Source: CG2-30-36-16 sp964372115 (GTDB lineage Bacteria > Bacteroidota > Ignavibacteria > Ignavibacteriales > Ignavibacteriaceae). From it: 5,165 bases of DNA. Location: assembly GCA_964372115.1 (NCBI GenBank), contig CAYJPN010000069.1:1-5165 (forward strand). The letters are read 5' to 3'. The number at the start of each line of letters is the position of its first letter. The first letter of the stretch is position 1. The notes under the pieces are model-generated. The model searched no databases. It was not told the DNA's origin and saw only the letters and a program-made list of their open reading frames with translations. The position numbers were made by a program, and so were the translations under genes. This document shows positions 1 to 5,165 of the stretch, in pieces.

Positions 1-81
1 ATTTCAAATATATCTTGACAAAAAAAACAACAATTTTGTTGAGGATACTATACAAAGATTCCATACATCCATGCAAAGGTT

Positions 82-425
82 TCTTGCAGTCGTGCGAAGT
101 CATCTTGCAGCCGCGCGAAGCCATCGTGCGGTCGCGCGAAGCCATCGTGCGGTCGCGCGAAGCCATCTTGCAACCGCGCGAAGCCATCTTGCATGTGAGC
201 GAAATCATCTTGCAGCCGCGCGAAACCATCTTACAGCCGCGCGAAGCCATCTTGCAGCCGCGCGAAGCCATCTTGCAGCCGCGCGAAACCATCTTGCAGC
301 CGCGCGAAACCATCTTACATGTGAGCTAAATCATCTTGCAGTCGCGCGAAGCCATCTTACGTGTGAGCGAAATCATCTTGCAGTCGCGCGAAGCCATCTT
401 ACATGTGAGCGAAATCATCTTGCGG
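82..425. repeat. 21-bp tandem repeat array (16 full units plus a partial)
   Basis: Sixteen consecutive 21-bp units run without gaps from 82 to 417, and a partial seventeenth ends near 425. There are two main unit families. Family A begins TCTTGCAGCC and ends GCGCGAAGCCA. Family B begins TCTTACATG (or TCTTGCATG, TCTTACGTG) and ends TGAGCGAAATCA. A third variant, starting TCGTGCGGTC, occurs as two identical adjacent copies at 124-165. B units lie at 187, 313, 355 and 397. From 313 to 417 the order is B-A-B-A-B, so a 42-bp higher-order period is superimposed there. The array is far richer in G+C than the rest of the window. Because 21 is a multiple of three, and the A unit has no stop in any of its six frames, long repetitive reading frames arise automatically. 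I treat the array as non-coding. Its function is unknown; protein binding or replication-slippage expansion are possibilities. Confidence 0.95.
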
Positions 426-436
426 GGTAAAAATAT

Positions 437-466
437 GGTTTTACAGCCAATTTTATGCGTAAAACC
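437..466. other. Hairpin at the edge of the repeat array
   Basis: GGTTTTAC at 437-444 and GTAAAACC at 459-466 form a perfect 8-bp inverted repeat around a 14-nt loop. GTAAAA at 427-432 could compete for the same TTTTAC arm, giving an alternative smaller hairpin. The right side runs into TTTGAATTTT, so weak terminator activity is possible, but the stem is A+T-rich. It sits immediately after the last repeat unit. Confidence 0.45.
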
Positions 467-530
467 TTTGAATTTTAAAAAAAATGAAAGGTACTGGTTA
501 TTATGGCAGTGCAGAAAATAAAAAATAAAA

Positions 531-559
531 CAACCCCGCCGTTGGTGTTTGGCGGGTTG
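531..559. terminator. Putative bidirectional Rho-independent terminator
   Basis: CAACCCCGCC (531-540) pairs with GGCGGGTTG (551-559) as a 9-bp stem with one bulged C and a 10-nt loop. It is preceded by an A-rich run (about 517-530) and followed by a moderately T-rich tract ending in TTTT at 570. That geometry could terminate transcription from either side. It separates the repeat array from the integrase remnant. The T tract on the plus strand is interrupted, so efficiency is uncertain. Confidence 0.6.
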
Positions 560-580
560 ATTGATATTTTATAAGCTTAG

Positions 581-1028
581 TATCAAGGTTGGTATAATCA
601 GATGAATGAAGTTTTGGAACAATATCGAAATAGATTAATTCAGAAGAGATATAGATAAAACACAATAGATATTTATTGTAATTACTTTAAAGATTTCTGC
701 AATTGTTTCAAGAATTACACATTGCAAAATATCAAACCAGAAGAAATAAATAAGTACATTCTGCATTTAATTAAGACAAAAATATCTCCGCAAGCCAGCA
801 AAGATATAAAAGAACTCTGCTCAAAAAGCAGGAATAACAAAAAATGTTACACCGCATATGCTGCGTCATAGTTTTGCAACTCACTTGCTTGAACAGGGGA
901 CAGATTTAAGATATATTCAAGAGTTGTTGAGCCATAATAGTTCCAAGACCACTGAAATATATACGCACGTCTAAAAAAAAGCTATTGGTATAATCAGGAA
1001 TCCTATTGATGATTTATTTTGCAAATAA
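581..1028 (+). pseudogene. Degraded tyrosine recombinase / phage-type integrase
   Basis: This is the remnant of a site-specific tyrosine recombinase. The N-terminal part reads in frame from 581 (YQGWYNQMNEVLEQYRNRL, with ATG at 602), hits a TAA at codon 19 after that ATG, and continues as a recognisable SAM-like core-binding domain (IYCNYFKDFC, IKPEEINKYILHLIKTK). Around 780 the frame shifts (NISASQQ is readable only in the next frame), then the middle of the gene is missing. The C-terminal part resumes near 813 in a third frame with the catalytic box TPHMLRHSFATHLLEQG, then LLSH, then the EIYTHV segment carrying the nucleophilic tyrosine. A TAA at 972 interrupts a natural extension that runs to the stop at 1026-1028. 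The HxxR, H and Y residues survive. The first catalytic arginine and the lysine hairpin fall in the deleted section. Intact relatives are usually about 280-380 residues, so more than half is lost. The protein cannot be functional. It may mark a former integration platform for the neighbouring genes. Confidence 0.92.
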
Positions 1029-1164
1029 TTAGTATAATTGTAAAATAAAAATATAAACAATAGTGCTTTTACCGCCAATTTGGACGAATAAGAGCAATGG
1101 AATATATACAAACATTAGCAAGCATTCAAAAAAATATGTATATTTTTAAAAAGAGAAAATTTTA
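1029..1164. other. Leader region of the ABC-3C operon
   Basis: This gap must carry the promoter of the operon. The best match to the Bacteroidota -7 box (TAnnTTTG) that I see is TATATTTT at 1139-1146, seven of eight, but no TTG sits at the usual upstream spacing (TTA at 1115-1117 is the nearest) and the leader would be only about a dozen bases, so this is weak. AAGAG at 1151-1155 is a plausible weak ribosome binding site for the ATG at 1165. The motif TTACCGCC near 1069-1076, followed by AATTTGGACGA, vaguely resembles the start of a cassette as seen at 4159. I found no complementary partner for it after the operon. Confidence 0.3.
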
Positions 1165-2079
1165 ATGAAATACCCGCTAGAAAATCTTACCGATACAGAA
1201 TTTGAATATCTTGTTGCATTAATTTGTGAACGAATATTGGGAATGGGTACTATTGTTTTTTCAGAAGGAAAGGACGGTGGGAAAGATGCAAAATTCAATG
1301 GTAAAGCGAACAAATTTCCTAGCGAAAGTGAGCCTTGGAATGGTAAAATTGTGATTCAAGCAAAACATACTTCGCGAACAAATTCGAGTTGTTCTGATAG
1401 TGATTTTAAGAGTATTATTAAAAATGAAGTGCTTCCTGCAATAAGCAAACTTCAAGACAATAATGAAGTGAACTTTTATTTATTATTCACTAATAGAAAA
1501 CTAAGTGGAATCCAATATCCGAAAATTGAAGATATTTTTGATACGGGAACAAAAATTGAAAATAGAGTGATTGCTTTAGAAAGAATTCAACTTTGGCTTA
1601 AAGAATTTCCAGTTATTGCAAAAACCCTAAAATTGAATCTGTTATTAATGCCAATAGATTTCAATGAAAATGATATAAAAAAAATAGTCCAAACCTTCAG
1701 TAAAATTGATTTAAAGAAAAGTGAATTATCTGAAATACCACAAAAAAGAGACATCGAAAACAAAAATGAATTAAACAATTTAAGTAAAGATTATTTCAAT
1801 AATGCAATAAAGAAAAATCTAATATATTTTAATCAAATAAGAGATTTTTTGGAAAACCCAATAAATGAAGAATATCTCAATAAATATCAAAATACCGTAG
1901 ATGATATAAATGAAGAAATTATTATCCACCGTGATGAATATGATAAATTTGAAGAAGTAATTAACCATTTATTTAAGCACGTTTTGAATAATGCTTCTGA
2001 ATTGAATAATAAACGGTCATTTTTGAGATTGTTTTTACATTATATGTACTATAATTGTGATATTGGGATAAACGAATAA
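1165..2079 (+). CDS. ABC-3C effector: Mrr-like nuclease fused to ABC-3C C-terminal domain
   Basis: This is a predicted cytoplasmic DNA endonuclease acting as the effector of an ABC-three-component system (304 aa). Residues 1-150 look like a PD-(D/E)xK fold of the Mrr/type IV restriction kind. FEYLVALICERIL (13-25) supplies the first helix with Glu14. GKDGGKDAKF (35-44) supplies the metal-binding aspartate, probably Asp41. IVIQAKH (62-68) supplies the Q-x-K pair Gln65/Lys67. The LLFTNRKLSG strand at 106-115 is also typical of Mrr-like nucleases. All core residues are present, so activity is expected. Residues about 160-205 form a charged linker. Residues about 205-304 are helical and end in HYMYYNCDIG, which I associate with ABC-3C C-terminal domains, although I cannot assign the numbered subtype. 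The ATG at 1165 is the first one compatible with the nuclease N-terminus, and AAGAG lies just upstream. The stop is 1 bp before the next ATG, indicating coupling. An alternative is a stand-alone restriction enzyme, but the C-terminal half and the neighbours argue against it. Confidence 0.85.
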   Translation: MKYPLENLTDTEFEYLVALICERILGMGTIVFSEGKDGGKDAKFNGKANKFPSESEPWNGKIVIQAKHTSRTNSSCSDSDFKSIIKNEVLPAISKLQDNNEVNFYLLFTNRKLSGIQYPKIEDIFDTGTKIENRVIALERIQLWLKEFPVIAKTLKLNLLLMPIDFNENDIKKIVQTFSKIDLKKSELSEIPQKRDIENKNELNNLSKDYFNNAIKKNLIYFNQIRDFLENPINEEYLNKYQNTVDDINEEIIIHRDEYDKFEEVINHLFKHVLNNASELNNKRSFLRLFLHYMYYNCDIGINE

Positions 2080-2080
2080 A

Positions 2081-2344
2081 ATGCTAACACCTTCAAAACA
2101 TACAAAAATTAAGTATTCGGCAATTTATATCGCTGGTATTATTCTTAAATATATTCAAAAGGAAAACATTATAAAATATGAAGACTTAAAGGAAATTCTT
2201 GTGGGTAATTTAGGTGTTAAAGCAAAAAACAGAATAAATGTATCATTAACCTTTTTGTATTCGATTGGAAAAGTAAAATATATAAAAGAATTAGACGCTG
2301 TAGCCTTAATTAATAAAAACGAGATTGAAAATGAAAATAGTTAA
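2081..2344 (+). CDS. ABC-3C system middle component (MC6-like)
   Basis: This small 87-residue cytoplasmic protein is predicted to bridge the effector and the ATPase of an ABC-three-component system. It starts one base after the stop of the nuclease gene and its 3' end overlaps the ATPase start by 14 bp. The sequence opens with LTPSKHTKIKYSAIYIAGIIL, followed by a helical stretch (YEDLKEILVGNLG) and FLYSIGKVKYIKELDAVALI at about 64-83. This order of helix, helix and beta-hairpin suggests a small winged-helix-like fold and resembles the middle-component-6 family as I remember it. Such proteins have no catalytic motifs and none is visible here. Without its context I would have called it hypothetical; the position between a DUF2326 ATPase and a CTD-fused nuclease makes the assignment fairly secure. 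Confidence 0.78.
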   Translation: MLTPSKHTKIKYSAIYIAGIILKYIQKENIIKYEDLKEILVGNLGVKAKNRINVSLTFLYSIGKVKYIKELDAVALINKNEIENENS

Positions 2345-4085
2345 GGTCTATTCTAACCAAAATTTCAAAAACATTGAATTCAAAGAGAATTTTAATGCGG
2401 TAATTGCATTTATTCAAAGCCAAGAAAAGAAAGATACACATAATTTAGGAAAATCTTCTCTAATAAGGGTAATAGATTTTTTGTTACTTGCGAGTATTGA
2501 TAAAAATAAAGACAAATTATTTGGAAATGATATATTCATTGGTCAAACTTTTTTTGGCGAATTTAAGTTGAATAGTGGAAAATATTTAGTTATTAAACGT
2601 AGTGTCGACACCCCAACAAAAGTATCCTTTAAAATTAATACAACTAAATTGACAACCTTCCAAACTAACCTAATTTGGGATAAAGAAGATATAACTTTCC
2701 AAAAAGCAAAGGAACAATTAGATGAGTATTTGTCATTCAACGTATTAAATAATTGGCCATACAGAAAATCTATTACCTATTATTTGCGAAGCCAACAAGA
2801 TTATTTGGATGTATTTAAACTCAATAAATTCAAAGGGAAGCATAAAGATTGGAAACCATTTGTTTTTGACCTTTTAGGATTTAATGGTGAATTAATTAAG
2901 GAAAAGTTAGAAGCAGAAGAAATTGTTGACGAATTAAAGAAAAACCTGACCACTTTGGAAATTGAAGCGCAAGTTGACTCAAAAGAAAAAGACAGACTGG
3001 AAGGATTGCTTGAAATAAAAACCAATGAATTAGAGGAAGTTGAAAAATTTATAAATGAATTCAACTTTTATAAATCGGATATAGAACTTAATAAAAATAT
3101 TGTAGAAAATATTGATTTTAAATTACAAGCACTAAACACCGATAGGTACAGAATTACATTTGAAATTGATAAAATTAAAAAGTCATTGGCAGATGTCTTG
3201 GACGATATTGAAATGGAAAATATTGAAGTATTATTTAGTGAAGTGAATCTATTCTTCCCGGATCAATTAAAGAAAAAATACAATGACTTGATTGATTTTC
3301 AAAAATCGTTAACTATTGAGAGGGAACAATTCTTAAATGAAAATTTAACTGAATTAAAAAAAGAGTTTAACGAAATTAATAAAAACATCAACGAATTGGA
3401 ACAAGAGAAAAGCACTTTATTATCTGTGTTAACCGAAAGAGATAGTTATCAAAAATTCAAAGCATATCATAAGAGTCTGACCGAATCAGAAGTAGAGATA
3501 GAACGGATAAAAGATAAATTAAAAGCAATTGATAATTCTTTAATTATTGAAAAAGAAATAGAAAAAAATAAAGATATAGTTGAGACTAAGGTTAATGAAC
3601 TTAAATCTGCTTTAAAAGACAGAAAACACGCTAATATTAATAAAATATTTAATTCGATTATTAAAGAAATTTTAAATACTAATGCTCTAATATCATTGAA
3701 TATAAATAAACAAGGAAATATTGAATATAATGCAGACTACCAAAATCCTTCCGACTTAATTAAAACTTCTGAAGCACAAGGTACAACTTATAAAAAATTG
3801 TTGTGTGTTGCTTTTGATTTATCAACACTAATAAACTATTCTGAAAATTCATTCTATAAATTTGTTTATCATGATGGTGTTCTCGAAGGATTAGACGATA
3901 GAATTAAGGTTAGGTATATAAATTTTGTAAAAAATCTCTGCGATAAACACAACATTCAATACATTCTTACTCTAATTGATTCAGATATTCCCAAAGACAA
4001 CCTTGATATAATTTCCAATAAGGAAATATGTTTGGAATTAAATGATAAAGATAATAATGGGAAATTATTTTTAAATAGTTTCTAA
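2331..4085 (+). CDS. ABC-3C ATPase, DUF2326-type (SMC/Rad50-like)
   Basis: This is the ATPase of the three-component system, a cytoplasmic SMC/Rad50/RecF-like ABC protein of 584 residues, the usual size for DUF2326 proteins. The N-terminal half-domain carries a reduced Walker A, HNLGKSS at 37-43 with Lys41, lacking the first glycine of GxxGxGK(S/T). A Q-loop-like YYLRSQQDY follows near 150-158. Residues about 185-435 are heptad-rich and charged, a long antiparallel coiled coil with a probable break near 297-312. The C-terminal half (about 435-584) corresponds to DUF2326: a degenerate signature SEAQGTTYKKLL (480-491), the Walker B/D-loop stretch FVYHDGVLEGLDD (511-523, Asp515, Glu519), and QYILTLIDSD (543-552) where the switch region is expected. 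I chose the ATG at 2331, giving MKIVKVYSN. A TTG two codons earlier is in frame, but ATG is preferred and GAG at 2321-2323 is suitably spaced for it. The overlap with the middle-component gene implies translational coupling. Likely role: ATP-dependent sensing or remodelling of nucleic acid that controls the nuclease. Confidence 0.9.
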   Translation: MKIVKVYSNQNFKNIEFKENFNAVIAFIQSQEKKDTHNLGKSSLIRVIDFLLLASIDKNKDKLFGNDIFIGQTFFGEFKLNSGKYLVIKRSVDTPTKVSFKINTTKLTTFQTNLIWDKEDITFQKAKEQLDEYLSFNVLNNWPYRKSITYYLRSQQDYLDVFKLNKFKGKHKDWKPFVFDLLGFNGELIKEKLEAEEIVDELKKNLTTLEIEAQVDSKEKDRLEGLLEIKTNELEEVEKFINEFNFYKSDIELNKNIVENIDFKLQALNTDRYRITFEIDKIKKSLADVLDDIEMENIEVLFSEVNLFFPDQLKKKYNDLIDFQKSLTIEREQFLNENLTELKKEFNEINKNINELEQEKSTLLSVLTERDSYQKFKAYHKSLTESEVEIERIKDKLKAIDNSLIIEKEIEKNKDIVETKVNELKSALKDRKHANINKIFNSIIKEILNTNALISLNINKQGNIEYNADYQNPSDLIKTSEAQGTTYKKLLCVAFDLSTLINYSENSFYKFVYHDGVLEGLDDRIKVRYINFVKNLCDKHNIQYILTLIDSDIPKDNLDIISNKEICLELNDKDNNGKLFLNSF

Positions 4086-4161
4086 CAATAAAATACGTTG
4101 CTTAATTAAATAAAATATTTGTCTCATTTCTATTGACAAGTTCCGCATACGCTTTTCATTA

Positions 4162-4183
4162 GCGGTAAGCATGTAGAAACCGC
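4162..4183. other. Small inverted repeat upstream of the DUF4386 gene
   Basis: GCGGT (4162-4166) and ACCGC (4179-4183) form a 5-bp stem with a 12-nt loop in the 129-bp gap between the ATPase stop and the next gene. The surrounding A+T-rich DNA makes this G+C-rich pair stand out. It could be a weak regulatory hairpin or part of the cassette-end structure beginning at 4159. The rest of the gap shows no convincing terminator after the operon; TTGACA at 4133-4138 has no credible partner box. Confidence 0.35.
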
Positions 4184-4214
4184 AACAGACAAATAAAACA
4201 AATACGTAAAATAA

Positions 4215-4883
4215 ATGAACCGACAAAGATTAAATGCAATAATGACAGGATATTCACTTATCTTGATGGCTGTAGTAGCAGGATTTTCTATTGGTTACGC
4301 TTTTCCAAAATTCTTTGATGTTAATAACCTTGAAATTACACACAGCAATCTGTTAGGGAACTTACAACTTTATCTTTCGATGCTGATTGGAATTGTCTTG
4401 ATAATTATTTTAGACATTTTGGTTTCGTGGACAATTTATCATTTTTTTAAAAATGATAATAAGAAAATTGCCATAATAGCTTTCATTCTGAGAATTATTT
4501 ATGCTGCTATTTTTGGAGCAGCCACTTATTTTTTGATTGCGAATTTAGGACAAGGGAGCAATAACGAATTATTAAACTGTAACTTTAATTCATTTGAAAC
4601 AGTATGGTCTCTTGGGCTAATTGTATTTGGCTTACATTTATTTGCTGTAGGAATACTTATGAAAGTTCATAGAAATATCCCTAAAGTTCTTTGGATTTTG
4701 ACATTAATTGCTGGGATTTCTTATGTTGGGGTTCATATTTTAAAATCAATACTTCCGCAGTTATCAGAATTTACTGAAACATTGAACAATATACTTGCTC
4801 TGCCAATGGCACTTGGAGAGCTTGGACTTGCAATATGGTTGATAATAAAAGGAGGAAAACCCAAAAGCATAAAAAACGCCTAA
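4215..4883 (+). CDS. DUF4386-type integral membrane protein
   Basis: This is a 222-residue inner-membrane protein of unknown biochemical function, which I recognise as DUF4386-like. Six hydrophobic segments are visible at about 9-31, 50-76, 84-110, 127-149, 156-178 and 190-212, with the start and end both polar. Family-type landmarks are the second-helix LDILVSWTIYHFF, the FILRIIYAAIFG segment, FGLHLFAVGILM followed by IPKVLWILTLIAGISYVG, and the closing GELGLAIWLIIKGG. There is no signal peptide distinct from the first helix. The ATG at 4215 directly precedes NRQRLNAIMTGY, the usual start of such proteins, and is the first in-frame ATG after a stop. The ribosome binding site is not obvious, as is common in Bacteroidota. 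It lies 129 bp beyond the ABC-3C operon, is somewhat less A+T-rich, and is flanked by cassette-like ends, so I regard it as an independent cargo gene and not a fourth component. Confidence 0.85.
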   Translation: MNRQRLNAIMTGYSLILMAVVAGFSIGYAFPKFFDVNNLEITHSNLLGNLQLYLSMLIGIVLIIILDILVSWTIYHFFKNDNKKIAIIAFILRIIYAAIFGAATYFLIANLGQGSNNELLNCNFNSFETVWSLGLIVFGLHLFAVGILMKVHRNIPKVLWILTLIAGISYVGVHILKSILPQLSEFTETLNNILALPMALGELGLAIWLIIKGGKPKSIKNA

Positions 4884-5028
4884 CCGCTAACAATGTATAA
4901 AAATAATAGCCGTAATAGTAGTAAATTCAAGGGTTGTAGCCCGCTTCAACTTTTCGTGTAACCTGATAGGAAATCGCCTCGTAATCCCGCACGACGCCCT
5001 ACCATCAAACGTTGTGCGTCATGCTAAG
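4884..5028. repeat. attC-like imperfect palindromic intergenic element
   Basis: This element starts immediately after the DUF4386 stop codon. Its ends can pair: ACAATGT at 4890-4896 and ACGTTGT at 5009-5015 give seven pairs including one G-T wobble. Between them lies a smaller GGG/CCC stem (4931-4933 with 4940-4942) and a G+C-rich stretch at 4975-5000. The right end continues as CGTCATGCTAAG. I recall similar gene-end elements (TAACAATGTATAAAAA on the left, CGTTGTGYGTCATGCT on the right) scattered through Bacteroidota genomes. That is memory, not a search. The rest of the element is not extensively palindromic, so assignment as a working attC site is tentative. Confidence 0.4.
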
Positions 5029-5054
5029 AGATGAGCCAATAACTTTTACAAATT

Positions 5055-5147
5055 ATGAAAACTGTAAATACAACAATTGATAAAATAAAAAAATATCGGA
5101 CAGATTATTTATGTCAACGCTCAGATAATTCCCCAGTAAAAAGCTAA
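5055..5147 (+). CDS. Short ORF, possibly the frameshifted 5' end of another gene
   Basis: An ATG at 5055 opens a 30-codon frame reading MKTVNTTIDKIKKYRTDYL and then stops at 5145-5147. Its start lies where the next cassette gene would be expected, about 40 bp after the palindromic element. A different frame stays open from about 5129 to the window end (SKKLKKFRRF), so this may be one gene broken by a frameshift near 5130-5140. The combined pattern of basic helix, SD, then KKLKKF faintly resembles the N-terminal winged helix of DUF6088/AbiEi-like antitoxins, but this is too short to assign. It may equally be chance. Confidence 0.25.
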   Translation: MKTVNTTIDKIKKYRTDYLCQRSDNSPVKS

Positions 5148-5165
5148 AAAAGTTCAGAAGATTCC

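Larger units (their letters stand above)
4159..5011. mobile_element. Possible integron-like gene cassette (DUF4386 gene)
   Basis: The single gene here is bracketed by cassette-like ends. TTAGCGG at 4159-4165 lies upstream. CCGCTAAC at 4884-4891 begins the base after the stop codon, and AACGTTGTG lies at 5008-5016. If the segment TTAGCGG...AACG (4159-5011) were circularised, the junction would read GTTAGCGG, the exact 8-bp complement of CCGCTAAC. This is how the outer arms of an attC site are split between the two ends of an inserted cassette, with cleavage at G^TT. One gene, its own leader and a roughly 120-bp 3' region also fit cassette architecture. Against it, a seven-base match can occur by chance, and the left boundary reads CATT where GTT would be expected. 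No intact integron integrase is present. Confidence 0.35.

Noticed and set aside
1..312. Minus-strand frame through the repeats (MASRGCK-type heptads) open to the left edge of the window
   Set aside because: It is another frame of the same repeat DNA and carries no recognisable domain after leaving the array toward position 1.
82..425. CRISPR array
   Set aside because: The units abut with no spacers, the period is 21 bp, and no cas genes are nearby. It is a plain tandem repeat.
15..521. Three overlapping forward reading frames (15-329, 71-430, 336-521) encoding seven-residue repeats such as ILQPREA or ARSHLAA
   Set aside because: They are products of a 21-bp stop-free tandem repeat that is open in several frames at once. 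There is no ribosome binding site, no unique domain, and neighbouring frames are equally open, so none deserves a gene call.
2325..2330. TTG at 2325 as the start of the ATPase
   Set aside because: An ATG two codons later gives the expected MKI N-terminus with better spacing from GAG at 2321-2323.
1261..3064. Minus-strand frames at 1261-1455, 1587-1778, 2543-2740 and 2801-3064
   Set aside because: Each lies wholly inside a convincing plus-strand gene, has no recognisable domain and reflects the A+T-rich codon use of the opposite strand.
1069..4158. The whole ABC-3C operon as one integron-type cassette
   Set aside because: TTACCGCC near 1069 could be a left end, but no complementary GGCGGTAA lies between the ATPase stop and 4158, and no palindromic element follows the operon.
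4133..4161. Sigma70-type promoter starting with TTGACA at 4133
   Set aside because: No -10 box or Bacteroidota TAnnTTTG lies at suitable spacing downstream, so the hexamer is probably chance.
4215..4883. DUF4386 protein as a membrane effector of the ABC-3C system
   Set aside because: It is separated by 129 bp, is flanked by its own boundary-like sequences, and belongs to a family not known to me as part of ABC-3C loci.

Overview
The window looks like accessory DNA from a member of the Bacteroidota (Flavobacteriia-like). The coding regions are very A+T-rich, Shine-Dalgarno signals are weak, and the integrase remnant, the DUF4386 protein and the small middle component all resemble proteins common in that phylum. 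The phylum call rests on recognition, not on a search.

Layout from left to right. Positions 82-425 hold a G+C-rich minisatellite of sixteen full 21-bp tandem units plus a partial one. It is followed by a hairpin (437-466) and a terminator-like stem (531-559). Positions 581-1028 hold the wreck of a tyrosine recombinase: the N-terminal SAM-like part and the C-terminal catalytic part are recognisable, but stops, a frameshift and a large internal deletion have destroyed it. Positions 1165-4085 hold a tight three-gene operon. Positions 4215-4883 hold an unrelated DUF4386-type membrane protein, framed by short complementary sequences that look like the ends of an integron-type gene cassette. The last ~140 bases contain only a short, possibly frameshifted coding start.

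The centrepiece is the operon at 1165-4085. I read it as an ABC-three-component (ABC-3C) conflict system. It has an effector with an N-terminal Mrr-like PD-(D/E)xK nuclease and a C-terminal ABC-3C domain, a tiny 'middle component' of the MC6 kind, and a DUF2326-type SMC/Rad50-like ABC ATPase with a long coiled coil. The genes are separated by 1 bp and then overlap by 14 bp, so they are almost certainly co-transcribed and translationally coupled. The expected logic, known only from comparative genomics as far as I am aware, is that the ATPase senses or remodels invasive nucleic acid and, with the middle component, licenses the nuclease.

The tandem array, dead integrase, defence-type operon and cassette-like orphan gene together suggest a decaying mobile or integron-like platform that has collected accessory genes.
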